This document shows, in pieces, positions 14,264 through 21,439 of a stretch of DNA of 25,170 nucleotides. Within the stretch, counting starts at the first letter, position 1. The number at the start of each line of letters is the position of its first letter. Source of the DNA: an uncultured Collinsella sp. (GTDB lineage: Bacteria > Actinomycetota > Coriobacteriia > Coriobacteriales > Coriobacteriaceae); NCBI GenBank assembly GCA_900547855.1, contig URIK01000009.1, forward strand, positions 1 through 25,170, in the 5' to 3' direction. The notes under the pieces were generated by a model. That model searched no databases, was not told where the DNA came from, and saw only the letters and a program-made list of their open reading frames with translations. A program made the position numbers and the translations under genes.

Positions 14264-14692
14264 ATGGCTGAGAAGAAGGTTGCCAACGTCATTAAGCTCC
14301 AGATTCCTGCTGGTGCAGCAAACCCCGCTCCTCCCGTCGGCCCCGCCCTGGGCGCTGCTGGCGTGAACATCATGCAGTTCTGCCAGGCCTTTAACGCCGA
14401 GACGCAGGACAAGAAGGGTGACATCATCCCCGTTGAGATCTCTGTCTACGAGGACAAGTCCTTCTCCTTCATCACCAAGACCCCGCCGGCGGCTCACCTT
14501 ATCAAGAAGGAGCTGAACCTCAAGTCTGGTTCCGCTAAGCCCCAGGCTGACAAGGTTGGTCAGCTCTCCCAGGAGCAGCTCACCAAGATCGCCGAGATCA
14601 AGATGCCGGACCTCAATGCCAACGACATTGACGCCGCCAAGAAGATCATCGCCGGTACCGCCCGTTCCATGGGCGTCACCATCGCTGAGTAG
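14264..14692 (+). CDS. rplK: 50S ribosomal protein L11
   Basis: 142-aa L11 of the ribosomal GTPase-associated centre. Conserved KLQIPAGAANPAPPVGPALGAAGVNIMQFC is visible in part at 12-41, as is the C-terminal RNA-binding domain ending GTARSMGV. The start is placed at ATG 14264: the RBS AAAGGA (14252-14257) is 6 nt away, whereas it directly abuts the in-frame ATG at 14258. The start gives the family's usual length. Methylation sites for PrmA (N-terminal Ala/Lys) are plausible. Confidence 0.96.
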   Translation: MAEKKVANVIKLQIPAGAANPAPPVGPALGAAGVNIMQFCQAFNAETQDKKGDIIPVEISVYEDKSFSFITKTPPAAHLIKKELNLKSGSAKPQADKVGQLSQEQLTKIAEIKMPDLNANDIDAAKKIIAGTARSMGVTIAE

Positions 14693-14712
14693 CGATTTCT
14701 TATGGTAACGGC

Positions 14713-14759
14713 GGGTGCTCCGACCGGGGCGCCCGTTAAATGTGTGCAATAGGGCACAC
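14713..14759 (+). promoter_or_regulatory. Two hairpins between rplK and rplA
   Basis: Hairpin 1: GGGTGCTCC (14713-14721) with GGGGCGCCC (14726-14734), 4-nt loop. Hairpin 2: GTGTGC (14742-14747) with GCACAC (14754-14759). No U tract. L1 is known to repress its own operon by binding mRNA; a site here is possible but the L1 consensus fold was not recognised. Confidence 0.4.
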
Positions 14760-14809
14760 GATACGATGTGGGAGGGCTCACGCCCGTTTAACCACAGGAG
14801 GTAATGCAC

Positions 14810-15517
14810 ATGGCTAAGCATGGTAAGAGCTATAACGCCGCTGCCGAGAAGATCGACCGCGCCACGCTCTACACCCCCCTTCAGGCTGCCAAGCTCATCA
14901 AGGAGCTCGACACCGCCAAGTTCGACGAGACCGTCGAGGCTCACTTCCGTCTGGGCATCGATACTCGTAAGGCTGACCAGAACATCCGTGGTTCCATCTC
15001 CCTGCCCCACGGCACCGGCAAGACCGTTCGTGTTGCCGTCTTCGCCGAGGGCGAGAAGGCCCGTGAGGCTGAGGCTGCCGGCGCCGACATCATCGGTTCC
15101 GACGAGCTCGTCGCCCAGATTCAGAAGGGCGAGATCAACTTCGACGCCGCTATCGCTACGCCGAACATGATGGCCAAGGTTGGCCGCATCGGTAAGATCC
15201 TTGGTCCCCGTGGCCTCATGCCGAACCCCAAGCTCGGCACCGTGACCATGGACGTCGCCAAGATGGTCTCCGAGCTCAAGGCTGGTCGCGTTGAGTACCG
15301 CGCCGACCGCTACGGCATCTGCCACGTGCCCCTGGGCAAGAAGTCCTTCTCTGAGCAGCAGCTCGTCGAGAACTACGCTGCCCTGTACACCGAGATTCTG
15401 CGCGTCAAGCCCTCTTCTGCTAAGGGCAAGTACGTCAAGTCCATCTCCGTGTCTTCCACCATGGGCCCTGGCGTCAAGGTCGATCCCGCTGTCCAGCGTG
15501 ACTTCCTGGCTGAGTAA
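14810..15517 (+). CDS. rplA: 50S ribosomal protein L1
   Basis: 235-aa L1, the stalk protein that guides deacylated tRNA through the E site. Two-domain L1 features include TAKFDETVEAHFRLGIDTRKADQ in part, the GKILGPRGLMPNPKLGTV signature and MGPGVKVD near the end. The start is ATG 14810 because AGGAGG (14796-14801) is 8 nt upstream; the in-frame ATG at 14804 is only 2 nt from it. A strong terminator follows, so the expected rplJ-rplL genes are not co-transcribed and are not present in this window. Confidence 0.97.
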   Translation: MAKHGKSYNAAAEKIDRATLYTPLQAAKLIKELDTAKFDETVEAHFRLGIDTRKADQNIRGSISLPHGTGKTVRVAVFAEGEKAREAEAAGADIIGSDELVAQIQKGEINFDAAIATPNMMAKVGRIGKILGPRGLMPNPKLGTVTMDVAKMVSELKAGRVEYRADRYGICHVPLGKKSFSEQQLVENYAALYTEILRVKPSSAKGKYVKSISVSSTMGPGVKVDPAVQRDFLAE

Positions 15518-15555
15518 CTGCTAGTTACTGCCTGAGTACAGCAAGCATTGCTAAA

Positions 15556-15595
15556 GAAACCCGGTTCTGCCTTGTGCAGGACCGGGTTTCTTGCT
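15556..15595 (+). terminator. Intrinsic terminator after rplA
   Basis: 15-bp stem (15556-15570 with 15576-15590, near perfect) with a 5-nt loop, then TTGCT. The T-rich 3' end of the stem (GGGTTTCTT) contributes the U tract. Confidence 0.88.
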
Positions 15596-15608
15596 ATCGC
15601 GTCAAAAG

Positions 15609-15641
15609 CACCATAAAGGGGACAGTGTCCCCTTTATGGTG
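15609..15641 (-). terminator. Perfect 33-bp palindrome acting as terminator of the phosphoesterase gene
   Basis: Two perfect 16-bp arms (15609-15624 and 15626-15641) around one base. On the minus strand it begins 1 nt after the stop codon and is followed by GCTTTTG. It belongs to a family of hairpins in this window with an AAAGGG(G)ACA core (see 18322, 21344 and 21399). Confidence 0.75.
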
Positions 15642-15642
15642 G

Positions 15643-16353
15643 TTACCAGGGTGTTCTGGCTGTTGAAGACTCGATGGCTTCGTGGCGTTTGAGCTCGCGG
15701 CGCATGGTTTGTGAGTTGAGCCAAGCTGCTTGCCAGCCGCGGATGGGGTAGTGCGTCTGGTCGAGCTCAAACTGCGTATAGCCGCAGGCGTTGATGATCG
15801 TCGTTCCACACACATGCTGACGCTCGCGCTGAAAATCGCAACCGTAGCTTTGGTGCACATGCCCGTGCACCATGTAGTCGGGATTCCAGGATTCGAGTGC
15901 TGTGTTAAAACACTCGAATCCTCGATGCGGCAGATCGTCCAGATCACCCATACCGGCGGCGGGTGCATGGGTAAGCAGAATGTCGCACCCGCCGACCATC
16001 CTAACCTTACGCGACAGCTTACGCATGCGCTTGGACATCTCGCGTTCGGTGTACATGTTGGCGCCGTCGCGATAACGCATGGACCCGCCAAGGCCCGCAA
16101 TGCGAATCCCTCGGTACGTGTACACGCTGTCCTCTACGCAGATACATCCACCCGGTGCATGACGTGCGTAGCGGTCATCGTGATTGCCGCGCACGTAGAT
16201 GAGCGGTTTGTTGATGACCGTAACCAAAAACTCAAGATAGTCCGGGTCCAGATCGCCGGCGGACAAAATCAGGTCGACTCCCTCAAAGCGTTCCTTGCGA
16301 AAGCACTCCCAAAGGCATCGTTCTTCGGTATCGGCTATGGCAAGGATTTTCAT
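15643..16353 (-). CDS. Calcineurin-like metallophosphoesterase
   Basis: 236-aa two-metal phosphoesterase. Metal-binding motifs are GDLDPD (Asp34), GNHD (Asn57, His58), LLTHAP (His129) and HGHVHQ (His163, His165, His167). The first motif is AIADTEE: Asp8 is kept, but the usual DxH is DxE (Glu10), a variant in some members of the superfamily. No signal peptide, so cytoplasmic. Its ATG overlaps the stop of the upstream ParB-BMP gene (ATGA, 4 nt), so the two proteins are translationally coupled. Substrate is not predictable; a cyclic nucleotide or nucleotide is a reasonable guess from the partner. Confidence 0.88.
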   Translation of the reverse strand: MKILAIADTEERCLWECFRKERFEGVDLILSAGDLDPDYLEFLVTVINKPLIYVRGNHDDRYARHAPGGCICVEDSVYTYRGIRIAGLGGSMRYRDGANMYTEREMSKRMRKLSRKVRMVGGCDILLTHAPAAGMGDLDDLPHRGFECFNTALESWNPDYMVHGHVHQSYGCDFQRERQHVCGTTIINACGYTQFELDQTHYPIRGWQAAWLNSQTMRRELKRHEAIESSTARTPW

Positions 16354-18266
16354 AGGGCAGGGACTTTCGGCTCATCGTCGAGCTGCGGAATGGTGCCTAC
16401 CACGTTGTCCGCCAGCCAATTCATCTCGACAATCTGCGTGCTCGGCAGCGGAGGGAAGCCTTCGATCTGTACCACGCCGTTCTGGCTGTGGAGCTCGCCG
16501 CCAAAGGGGTTGATGGATCCCACAACAATGCCGTTGCGGAGCAACTGCACGAGTTTGCGCGTTTGGTAGGGTAGGCCCGGAGCGTAACGGATGTCGATAA
16601 CGCCGGAGCTCATGCCATACCAGTAGTTGACAGCGCGCACTTGGTTGTCGTCGCTGGTCTCGTCCCACGTGCCGTGAAGAAGGCTGCGAACGATGAGCTC
16701 GTAGTAACGGCCCCAGTTCCATACGGGCATGGCGATGCCGGTGACTTTGCCGTCGACCAAGCGGTGAAGCCCGTAGGCCGTTGGGTCTTCGAGCGACTTT
16801 GACATGTCAGCGCCGGTCATGACGCTTACGCCTTCGCGGCACATGGCTTCGGCAAGACCACCGGCGGGAACATCGCCCCAGGTGAGGATGACCTGCGCGC
16901 GCGGGTCGAGCAGCGAGGCGCCAATCGCAAAGGCGTTGATCTCGCTGAGTGCGCCCGAGGCGAAGACCGACGCGTGGTAACCGATGCGGTGGTTGTCCGC
17001 CATGCTGGCCGCAAGGGCGCCCAGCAGAAACTTGGCCTCGTACATCTTGCCAAAGTACGAACGGACGCTTTGATGGGGAAGGCCGATAGAGCAGTTGAGG
17101 AACCGAACCCGGGGATACTCAACGGCAGCCCTGAGCGTGTATTCCATCAGGCGGTGCGAGGTCGAGAAGATGACGTTTGCTCCATGTTTGACAGCCGTTT
17201 CCACGGCGGCGTAGAACACATCCGGATCGTGACAGTCCTCGAACGCCTCGGTGCGCACGATACCGCCAAAGTGCTCATCGAGATACTGACGCCCTTGGTC
17301 GTGCAGGCTGTCCCAGCTCGACGTCGCACAGGGGAACTCATGGATAAAGGCGATGCGCAGGGGGTTGGCCGTCGAGTAGACGGTCTTGCCCATAAAGAAG
17401 TTGAGCACGCCAGAGGTGGACTTGGCGGGCGTCTCCTCCTCGTCGACGCTCGGTGCTTCGACAAGATCGACCTTGTCCTCGTCATTTTTGCCGGCAATGA
17501 CCAGCTCGCGCCAGATCTTGCACAGGTGGTTTACGACGATATCCGTTGGCGTATCCAGCAGGCGGTCCTGGTTGTACACATTGAGGTAGACGAGCATGGC
17601 GTCGGCGGGCGTAATGTCCAGGTGATCGCCGCCTGCGCGAAGGTAGGCACGCTTAAAGAGCAGGAAAGTGTGGCGCAGGTAGTCGACCTTTTTCTGCGGC
17701 CATTTTTCGATAAGGTTCTGACCGAGCATCTTCGCGAGCGTTTCGTAGCTTCCCTCACGCGAGAACTCGATCTCGTATAGGGGGCAGACGCGCCAAAACG
17801 CGCAGAACTCGCCGTACAGGCGGCTTTCGACGGAATCCCATGTGCCGGGGTAGAGACGGGTGACCTTGGCCGAAACCGTCGGGGCGTCTAGGAATTTGAG
17901 GACACTGACGCGTTTGTTGCCTTCTTGGACATAGAACCGATGCATGAACTCGGTGACGATGACGGGGTCGCGATAGCCCTCGGTCACCTGGATGTCGTAG
18001 AGGTTGGACCACTTGCGGGCGAACTCGGTGCTAAACGGAAGCAGGGGCATAAAGTTGCATGAAAAGGCGGACTGACGGCCCTTGGTGACCGTGCCGACGA
18101 CCATTTCGAGCGGAATATCCCGCAGGCCGACATTCTCTCGCTGACCTAAGGGGAGCTGAGCAACCAAGCTATCGAGGTCCGTAAGGTATGGATGCTCGCT
18201 TTGGCTAATGGCGCGTCGACGTCCTTGCTCGCCGCGCTTGCGTGCTTGACGATAGGCCTCTTCCAT
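16350..18266 (-). CDS. Cytoplasmic ParB-like/BMP-domain protein
   Basis: 638 aa in three parts. Residues about 45-125 resemble the ParB/sulfiredoxin-like fold (IPLEMVVGTVTKGRQ, then FYVQEGNKRVSVLKFL at 111-126). A helical middle (about 160-260) is followed by an acidic linker. Residues about 303-570 are a BMP/PnrA-like periplasmic-binding-protein domain (LRIAFIHEFP, GMSSGVIDIR). BMP proteins such as PnrA normally bind purine nucleosides for ABC importers, but here there is no signal peptide or lipobox and no transporter genes adjoin. A cytoplasmic ligand sensor is therefore more likely than a transporter subunit. Coupled to the downstream phosphoesterase by a 4-nt overlap. The ATG has GGGAG 8 nt upstream; a weak TATAGT -10 lies about 40 nt further up. 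Function not established. Confidence 0.75.
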   Translation of the reverse strand: MEEAYRQARKRGEQGRRRAISQSEHPYLTDLDSLVAQLPLGQRENVGLRDIPLEMVVGTVTKGRQSAFSCNFMPLLPFSTEFARKWSNLYDIQVTEGYRDPVIVTEFMHRFYVQEGNKRVSVLKFLDAPTVSAKVTRLYPGTWDSVESRLYGEFCAFWRVCPLYEIEFSREGSYETLAKMLGQNLIEKWPQKKVDYLRHTFLLFKRAYLRAGGDHLDITPADAMLVYLNVYNQDRLLDTPTDIVVNHLCKIWRELVIAGKNDEDKVDLVEAPSVDEEETPAKSTSGVLNFFMGKTVYSTANPLRIAFIHEFPCATSSWDSLHDQGRQYLDEHFGGIVRTEAFEDCHDPDVFYAAVETAVKHGANVIFSTSHRLMEYTLRAAVEYPRVRFLNCSIGLPHQSVRSYFGKMYEAKFLLGALAASMADNHRIGYHASVFASGALSEINAFAIGASLLDPRAQVILTWGDVPAGGLAEAMCREGVSVMTGADMSKSLEDPTAYGLHRLVDGKVTGIAMPVWNWGRYYELIVRSLLHGTWDETSDDNQVRAVNYWYGMSSGVIDIRYAPGLPYQTRKLVQLLRNGIVVGSINPFGGELHSQNGVVQIEGFPPLPSTQIVEMNWLADNVVGTIPQLDDEPKVPAL

Positions 18267-18321
18267 AATGTTGCTCCCTTAGTCGTTTAAACAACTATAT
18301 GAACCATGGTACCACGAATGA

Positions 18322-18360
18322 AAACCACTACAAAGATGCCTGATCCCTTTGCGGTGGTTT
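18322..18360 (-). terminator. Terminator hairpin of mscS, AAAGGG family
   Basis: Arms 18322-18335 and 18347-18360 pair over 14 bp with two mismatches. On the minus strand the right arm begins inside the mscS stop codon (TAAACC), and the left end is GGTTTTC. The core is CAAAGGGATCAGG, close to the other family members. Confidence 0.7.
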
Positions 18361-19126
18361 AGGCGATGATGGGGGCGATGGCGCGGATGCAGGCGTCGGC
18401 AGCGGTGAAAGTGGTGCTGTCGTCGCTGACGATAAAGATGATCTTTCCTTTGATGCCAAAGTCGCCGATTTCGCTAAAGAGCACGTAGGGCTCTTTGTCA
18501 AAGCCCGAGATGGGCGAGACGGCCGTTTTGGTTGCGCTCGTGAGCTCGTCTGCCAGCACGTCAAGGGAAGCCCACTTAGACGTGTCCTTTACGGCAACGG
18601 GCACGGCCACGCGTCCAAAGGGCATCAAATGCACGAGCGTGTTCTTGGAGATGTTGGAGTTGGGCACAATGATGGTCTGTCCACAGGCATCCTCAATCGT
18701 TGTATGGCGCCAAGTGATGTCTTGGACCACGCCGGATACGCCGCCGACCTCGATATTGTCGCCGGGTTTGATGATGCCCATAAAGGTCACTTGCATGCCG
18801 CCGATAAGGTTTGACAGCGTGTCCTGAAAGCCGAGCGAGATGGCGATGCCGCCGACGCCAAGAGCGGCGACGAGGGCGTTTGCATTAATGCCAAAACAGT
18901 TGTCGAGGATAAAGCTGCCGCCGATCATCCAGATGACGGCGCGCGCGATGTTGATGAAGATACTCGATGCCGGTAGCGGGTTATCGTCTCGGTTAAGCAG
19001 ATGGTTCAGGGTCTTGGATACGACCTTGGCGGCGACGGCGGTGCCTATCGCCAAGATGACGGCCCAGATGATGTTGTGGACCCACCGTTGCTCAAAGAAA
19101 TGAAGAATCGGCTCAAACAATTCCAT
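18359..19126 (-). CDS. mscS: Small-conductance mechanosensitive channel, MscS family
   Basis: 255-aa MscS-type channel that opens under membrane tension to release solutes on osmotic downshock. Three transmembrane helices are predicted (about 17-38, 58-80 and 84-110). The pore-lining TM3 is ANALVAALGVGGIAISLGFQ, and the conserved beta domain follows: MGIIKPGDNIEVGG, then ITWRHTTI and IVPNSNI. It is shorter than E. coli MscS (286 aa), with a compact C-terminal vestibule. AGGAGG is 8 nt before the ATG. Flanked by hairpins on both sides, so it forms a single-gene unit. Confidence 0.93.
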   Translation of the reverse strand: MELFEPILHFFEQRWVHNIIWAVILAIGTAVAAKVVSKTLNHLLNRDDNPLPASSIFINIARAVIWMIGGSFILDNCFGINANALVAALGVGGIAISLGFQDTLSNLIGGMQVTFMGIIKPGDNIEVGGVSGVVQDITWRHTTIEDACGQTIIVPNSNISKNTLVHLMPFGRVAVPVAVKDTSKWASLDVLADELTSATKTAVSPISGFDKEPYVLFSEIGDFGIKGKIIFIVSDDSTTFTAADACIRAIAPIIA

Positions 19127-19169
19127 GTAGGGAAACCTCCTAATGATCGTCCAACCATGATACCCACCA

Positions 19170-19203
19170 AGAAGCCCGTCCGATCAAATTCGGACGGGCT
19201 TCT
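19170..19203 (-). terminator. Terminator after the 5'-nucleotidase gene
   Basis: Perfect 14-bp stem (19170-19183 with 19190-19203; AGAAGCCCGTCCGA arm) and a 6-nt loop. On the minus strand it is followed by TGG after CTTCT, a short U tract. It separates the nucleotidase from mscS; it may work in either direction. Confidence 0.75.
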
Positions 19204-19254
19204 GTGCTCGATATAAAGTTTACGCGGTGGGGCTGCAAGGCCCGGCGGTGTAGC

Positions 19255-21279
19255 TTAGCGTCGACGCTTCCAGATAATGCCGAGCATGATGACGATGATG
19301 CCGCCGATAAGGCACGCGCCAACTACTGCCAGCGTGCGGTCTCCCGTTGCGGCGAGCTTACCGGTCGTCTTCTTGGTGATGACCTTCGTGGTCGCCGTGT
19401 CCGTCTTAGGCGAGGGCTTAGGCGTCGGGGCCGGTGTGGGCGTGGGGTCCACGGCAGCGGAGCCAAAGCTGATGGTGCCCGCGAGCGAGGCCATCTTGCT
19501 CTCCCAGCTGTCCTGCCCGATCAGTGCCCTCAGCGCCGCCTCGCACGTGCCCCACTCGGTGTACTTGGTGGCGTGTGCAAAGGTGGGAAAATCGGTCGTG
19601 TTGGTAATGATGTAGTTGTTGGTGGCGACGGTATAGGTCTTGGCGGGGTCGAGCGTGCTGCCGTCTTTGGTGAGTGTGGCACTCACAATGCGCTTGCCTT
19701 CGGGCTGCGTCCAATCAATCGTCACGTTGATGCCGCCAAAGGAGAGGACGCTGCCAGAGTCATCGCGCCACTTGTACTTGTCTTGCGCCTCCTGCTCGGT
19801 ATGGCCGGCTGCCACGTAGGCTTGCTGAAGCTCGTAGCTGTGATTGCACTCGTCGCTGATTTGTAGCGAGTGCTCGAGCGCTGCGAGGAAGTCCGCGCCG
19901 GTCATGGTCCAGGTCTCCACGGTGTTGCCGTAGGGCGAGATGGCGATGACGTTGCCGGCGGTCACGTTGCCCGCCGCGATGCCGCCGCGGATGCCGCCAG
20001 CGTTTTCGATAGCGAGGTCTGCGCCCGTCAAGTCAAGATAGGAGCCGCAAATCACGTGGCCGATGGTCTGGGCTTTGGTGGTGTCGTCCTCCTTGCTGGG
20101 GCGGAAATCGGTGGTGCGCACCATTTCCCAACCATGCGTGCCTGCGGCGTCCTCGCCGTAGAAATAGTTGGTGGTGGATGTGCCGAGCACCTTGTTCGAT
20201 TCGTTTTCAAAGTCCTCGTCGAGCGGCTTGATCTTGTTGCGGACGGCCTCAAGGCGGCTCTGGTAGTCGGAGCCCTTGTCGGGGTCTGCCAAAAGGTCGT
20301 TGACGTTCTTGGCGGTGTAGAGCTTCTCGTCGCTGCCGTCTGCAGGGACCGTGACCGTGTCATCGTCGGTCGACTCGGTGCCATTGGTGTCGTACTTGTA
20401 CGGAATGGAAAGCAGTCCCACCTCGGCAAAGGCACTGCCCGCCTCGACAACGTGGATTGTCTTGCCGTCGGCTCCCGTCACCTTCTCGTTAAGGTTGATG
20501 TGCTCGTGGCCTGCGATAAGGGCATCGACGCCACGGAGTCGCGTGGCAAAGGTCTTGGCGTCGAGCGTGTGCGCGATGCACACAACAACATCGCAGCCCT
20601 CCTTGCGCAGCTGCTCTGCCTCGGTATTGATGGCGTTCGTGGCACTCGAGAAGCTGGTGCCCGCGACCAGGTCCGCGCGCAGCGAGGAACCTAGCGACTC
20701 ATCCATGGCACCCACGACGCCGACCTTGATTTTGTAGTCGAATGTGGATTGATCCTCGCTATCCTCCCAGGTGCGATTGAGCGTCTTCGTGATGCTCGAG
20801 CTCCATACGCCGCTCGTAGACTTCGCGTTCGCGCAGAGCATGGCGAAGGGCGTGCCAGTGGTGCTGTAGCCGGTCATGGTGCGGAGTTTGTCCGCGCCGT
20901 AGCTCCAGTCGTGGTTGCCCGGCGTGGTCGCGTCGTAGCCGTCGGCATAGAAGGTGTCCATGAGCTCGGCGATGCTCTTGCCCTCGCTCATGGTGGCGAA
21001 GGACTGTCCGTGGAAGGTGTCGCCCGCATCGAGCAAAAGATCGGGGGCGTTGCCTTGGGCGCTATAGAGAACCGCCAGTCCATCAAAGCCCACCGTGCCG
21101 GTGCCCTTGCTTGCGTTGTAGCTGTACTTGTAGCTGCCGTGGATGTCGTTGGTGTGCATGACGGTCACGGAGCCGTCAATAGCGGCGGGCAGGTTCCCCG
21201 CAAAAGCGAAGCTTGGGATGCCTGCGAGCGCGCCGACAAACAACGCGGCGGTTAACGCAAGGCGGGGGAGTCTTTTCAT
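19255..21279 (-). CDS. Cell-wall-anchored 5'-nucleotidase (UshA/YfkN type)
   Basis: 674-aa surface enzyme that would dephosphorylate extracellular nucleotides to nucleosides. Sec signal peptide 1-27 (KRLPRLALTAALFVGALAG, cut after FAFA). Calcineurin-like domain with HTNDIHG (Asp45, His47), DAGDTFHG, TPGNHDWSYG, CIAHT and AGHEHINLN. The C-terminal 5'-nucleotidase domain has NAGGIRGGIAAG and YTVATNNYI. A Pro/Thr-rich spacer (TPTPAPTPKPSPK) spans the wall, followed by LAATG (642-646), a hydrophobic helix and KRRR. This is a sorting signal of the LAXTG type recognised by class E sortases of Actinobacteria. The product is probably purine/pyrimidine nucleoside for uptake. Exact substrate preference unknown. 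Confidence 0.93.
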   Translation of the reverse strand: MKRLPRLALTAALFVGALAGIPSFAFAGNLPAAIDGSVTVMHTNDIHGSYKYSYNASKGTGTVGFDGLAVLYSAQGNAPDLLLDAGDTFHGQSFATMSEGKSIAELMDTFYADGYDATTPGNHDWSYGADKLRTMTGYSTTGTPFAMLCANAKSTSGVWSSSITKTLNRTWEDSEDQSTFDYKIKVGVVGAMDESLGSSLRADLVAGTSFSSATNAINTEAEQLRKEGCDVVVCIAHTLDAKTFATRLRGVDALIAGHEHINLNEKVTGADGKTIHVVEAGSAFAEVGLLSIPYKYDTNGTESTDDDTVTVPADGSDEKLYTAKNVNDLLADPDKGSDYQSRLEAVRNKIKPLDEDFENESNKVLGTSTTNYFYGEDAAGTHGWEMVRTTDFRPSKEDDTTKAQTIGHVICGSYLDLTGADLAIENAGGIRGGIAAGNVTAGNVIAISPYGNTVETWTMTGADFLAALEHSLQISDECNHSYELQQAYVAAGHTEQEAQDKYKWRDDSGSVLSFGGINVTIDWTQPEGKRIVSATLTKDGSTLDPAKTYTVATNNYIITNTTDFPTFAHATKYTEWGTCEAALRALIGQDSWESKMASLAGTISFGSAAVDPTPTPAPTPKPSPKTDTATTKVITKKTTGKLAATGDRTLAVVGACLIGGIIVIMLGIIWKRRR

Positions 21280-21343
21280 GGCAGTTGCCTTAGTCCTTAG
21301 CCAGAATGTCTGGTTGAATATCGGATTATCGACATAATATGCG

Positions 21344-21383
21344 AAAACCGCCGCAAGGGCCTCTGTCCCTTTGCGGCGGTTTT
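21344..21383 (-). terminator. Hairpin upstream of the 5'-nucleotidase gene, AAAGGG family
   Basis: Perfect 13-bp arms (21344-21356 and 21371-21383); minus-strand core CAAAGGGACAGAGG and 3' end GGTTTTC. It follows a second hairpin of the same family by 15 bp, so the ABC operon appears to end in two terminators in tandem. Confidence 0.7.
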
Positions 21384-21398
21384 GGCGTTTGCGCAGAT

Positions 21399-21439
21399 AA
21401 AACCTACCAAAATAAACCTGTCCCTTTTTGGCAGGTTTT
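21399..21439 (-). terminator. Terminator hairpin of the ABC operon, AAAGGG family
   Basis: Arms 21399-21412 and 21425-21439 pair with one mismatch. On the minus strand it starts within the ATPase stop codon (TAAAACC), has the core AAAAAGGGACAGG, and ends GGTTTTAT. Confidence 0.75.

Noticed and set aside
21300..21315. CCAGA-N3-TCTGG palindrome in the nucleotidase 5' region
   Set aside because: Five-base arms are common by chance and no regulator is implicated.
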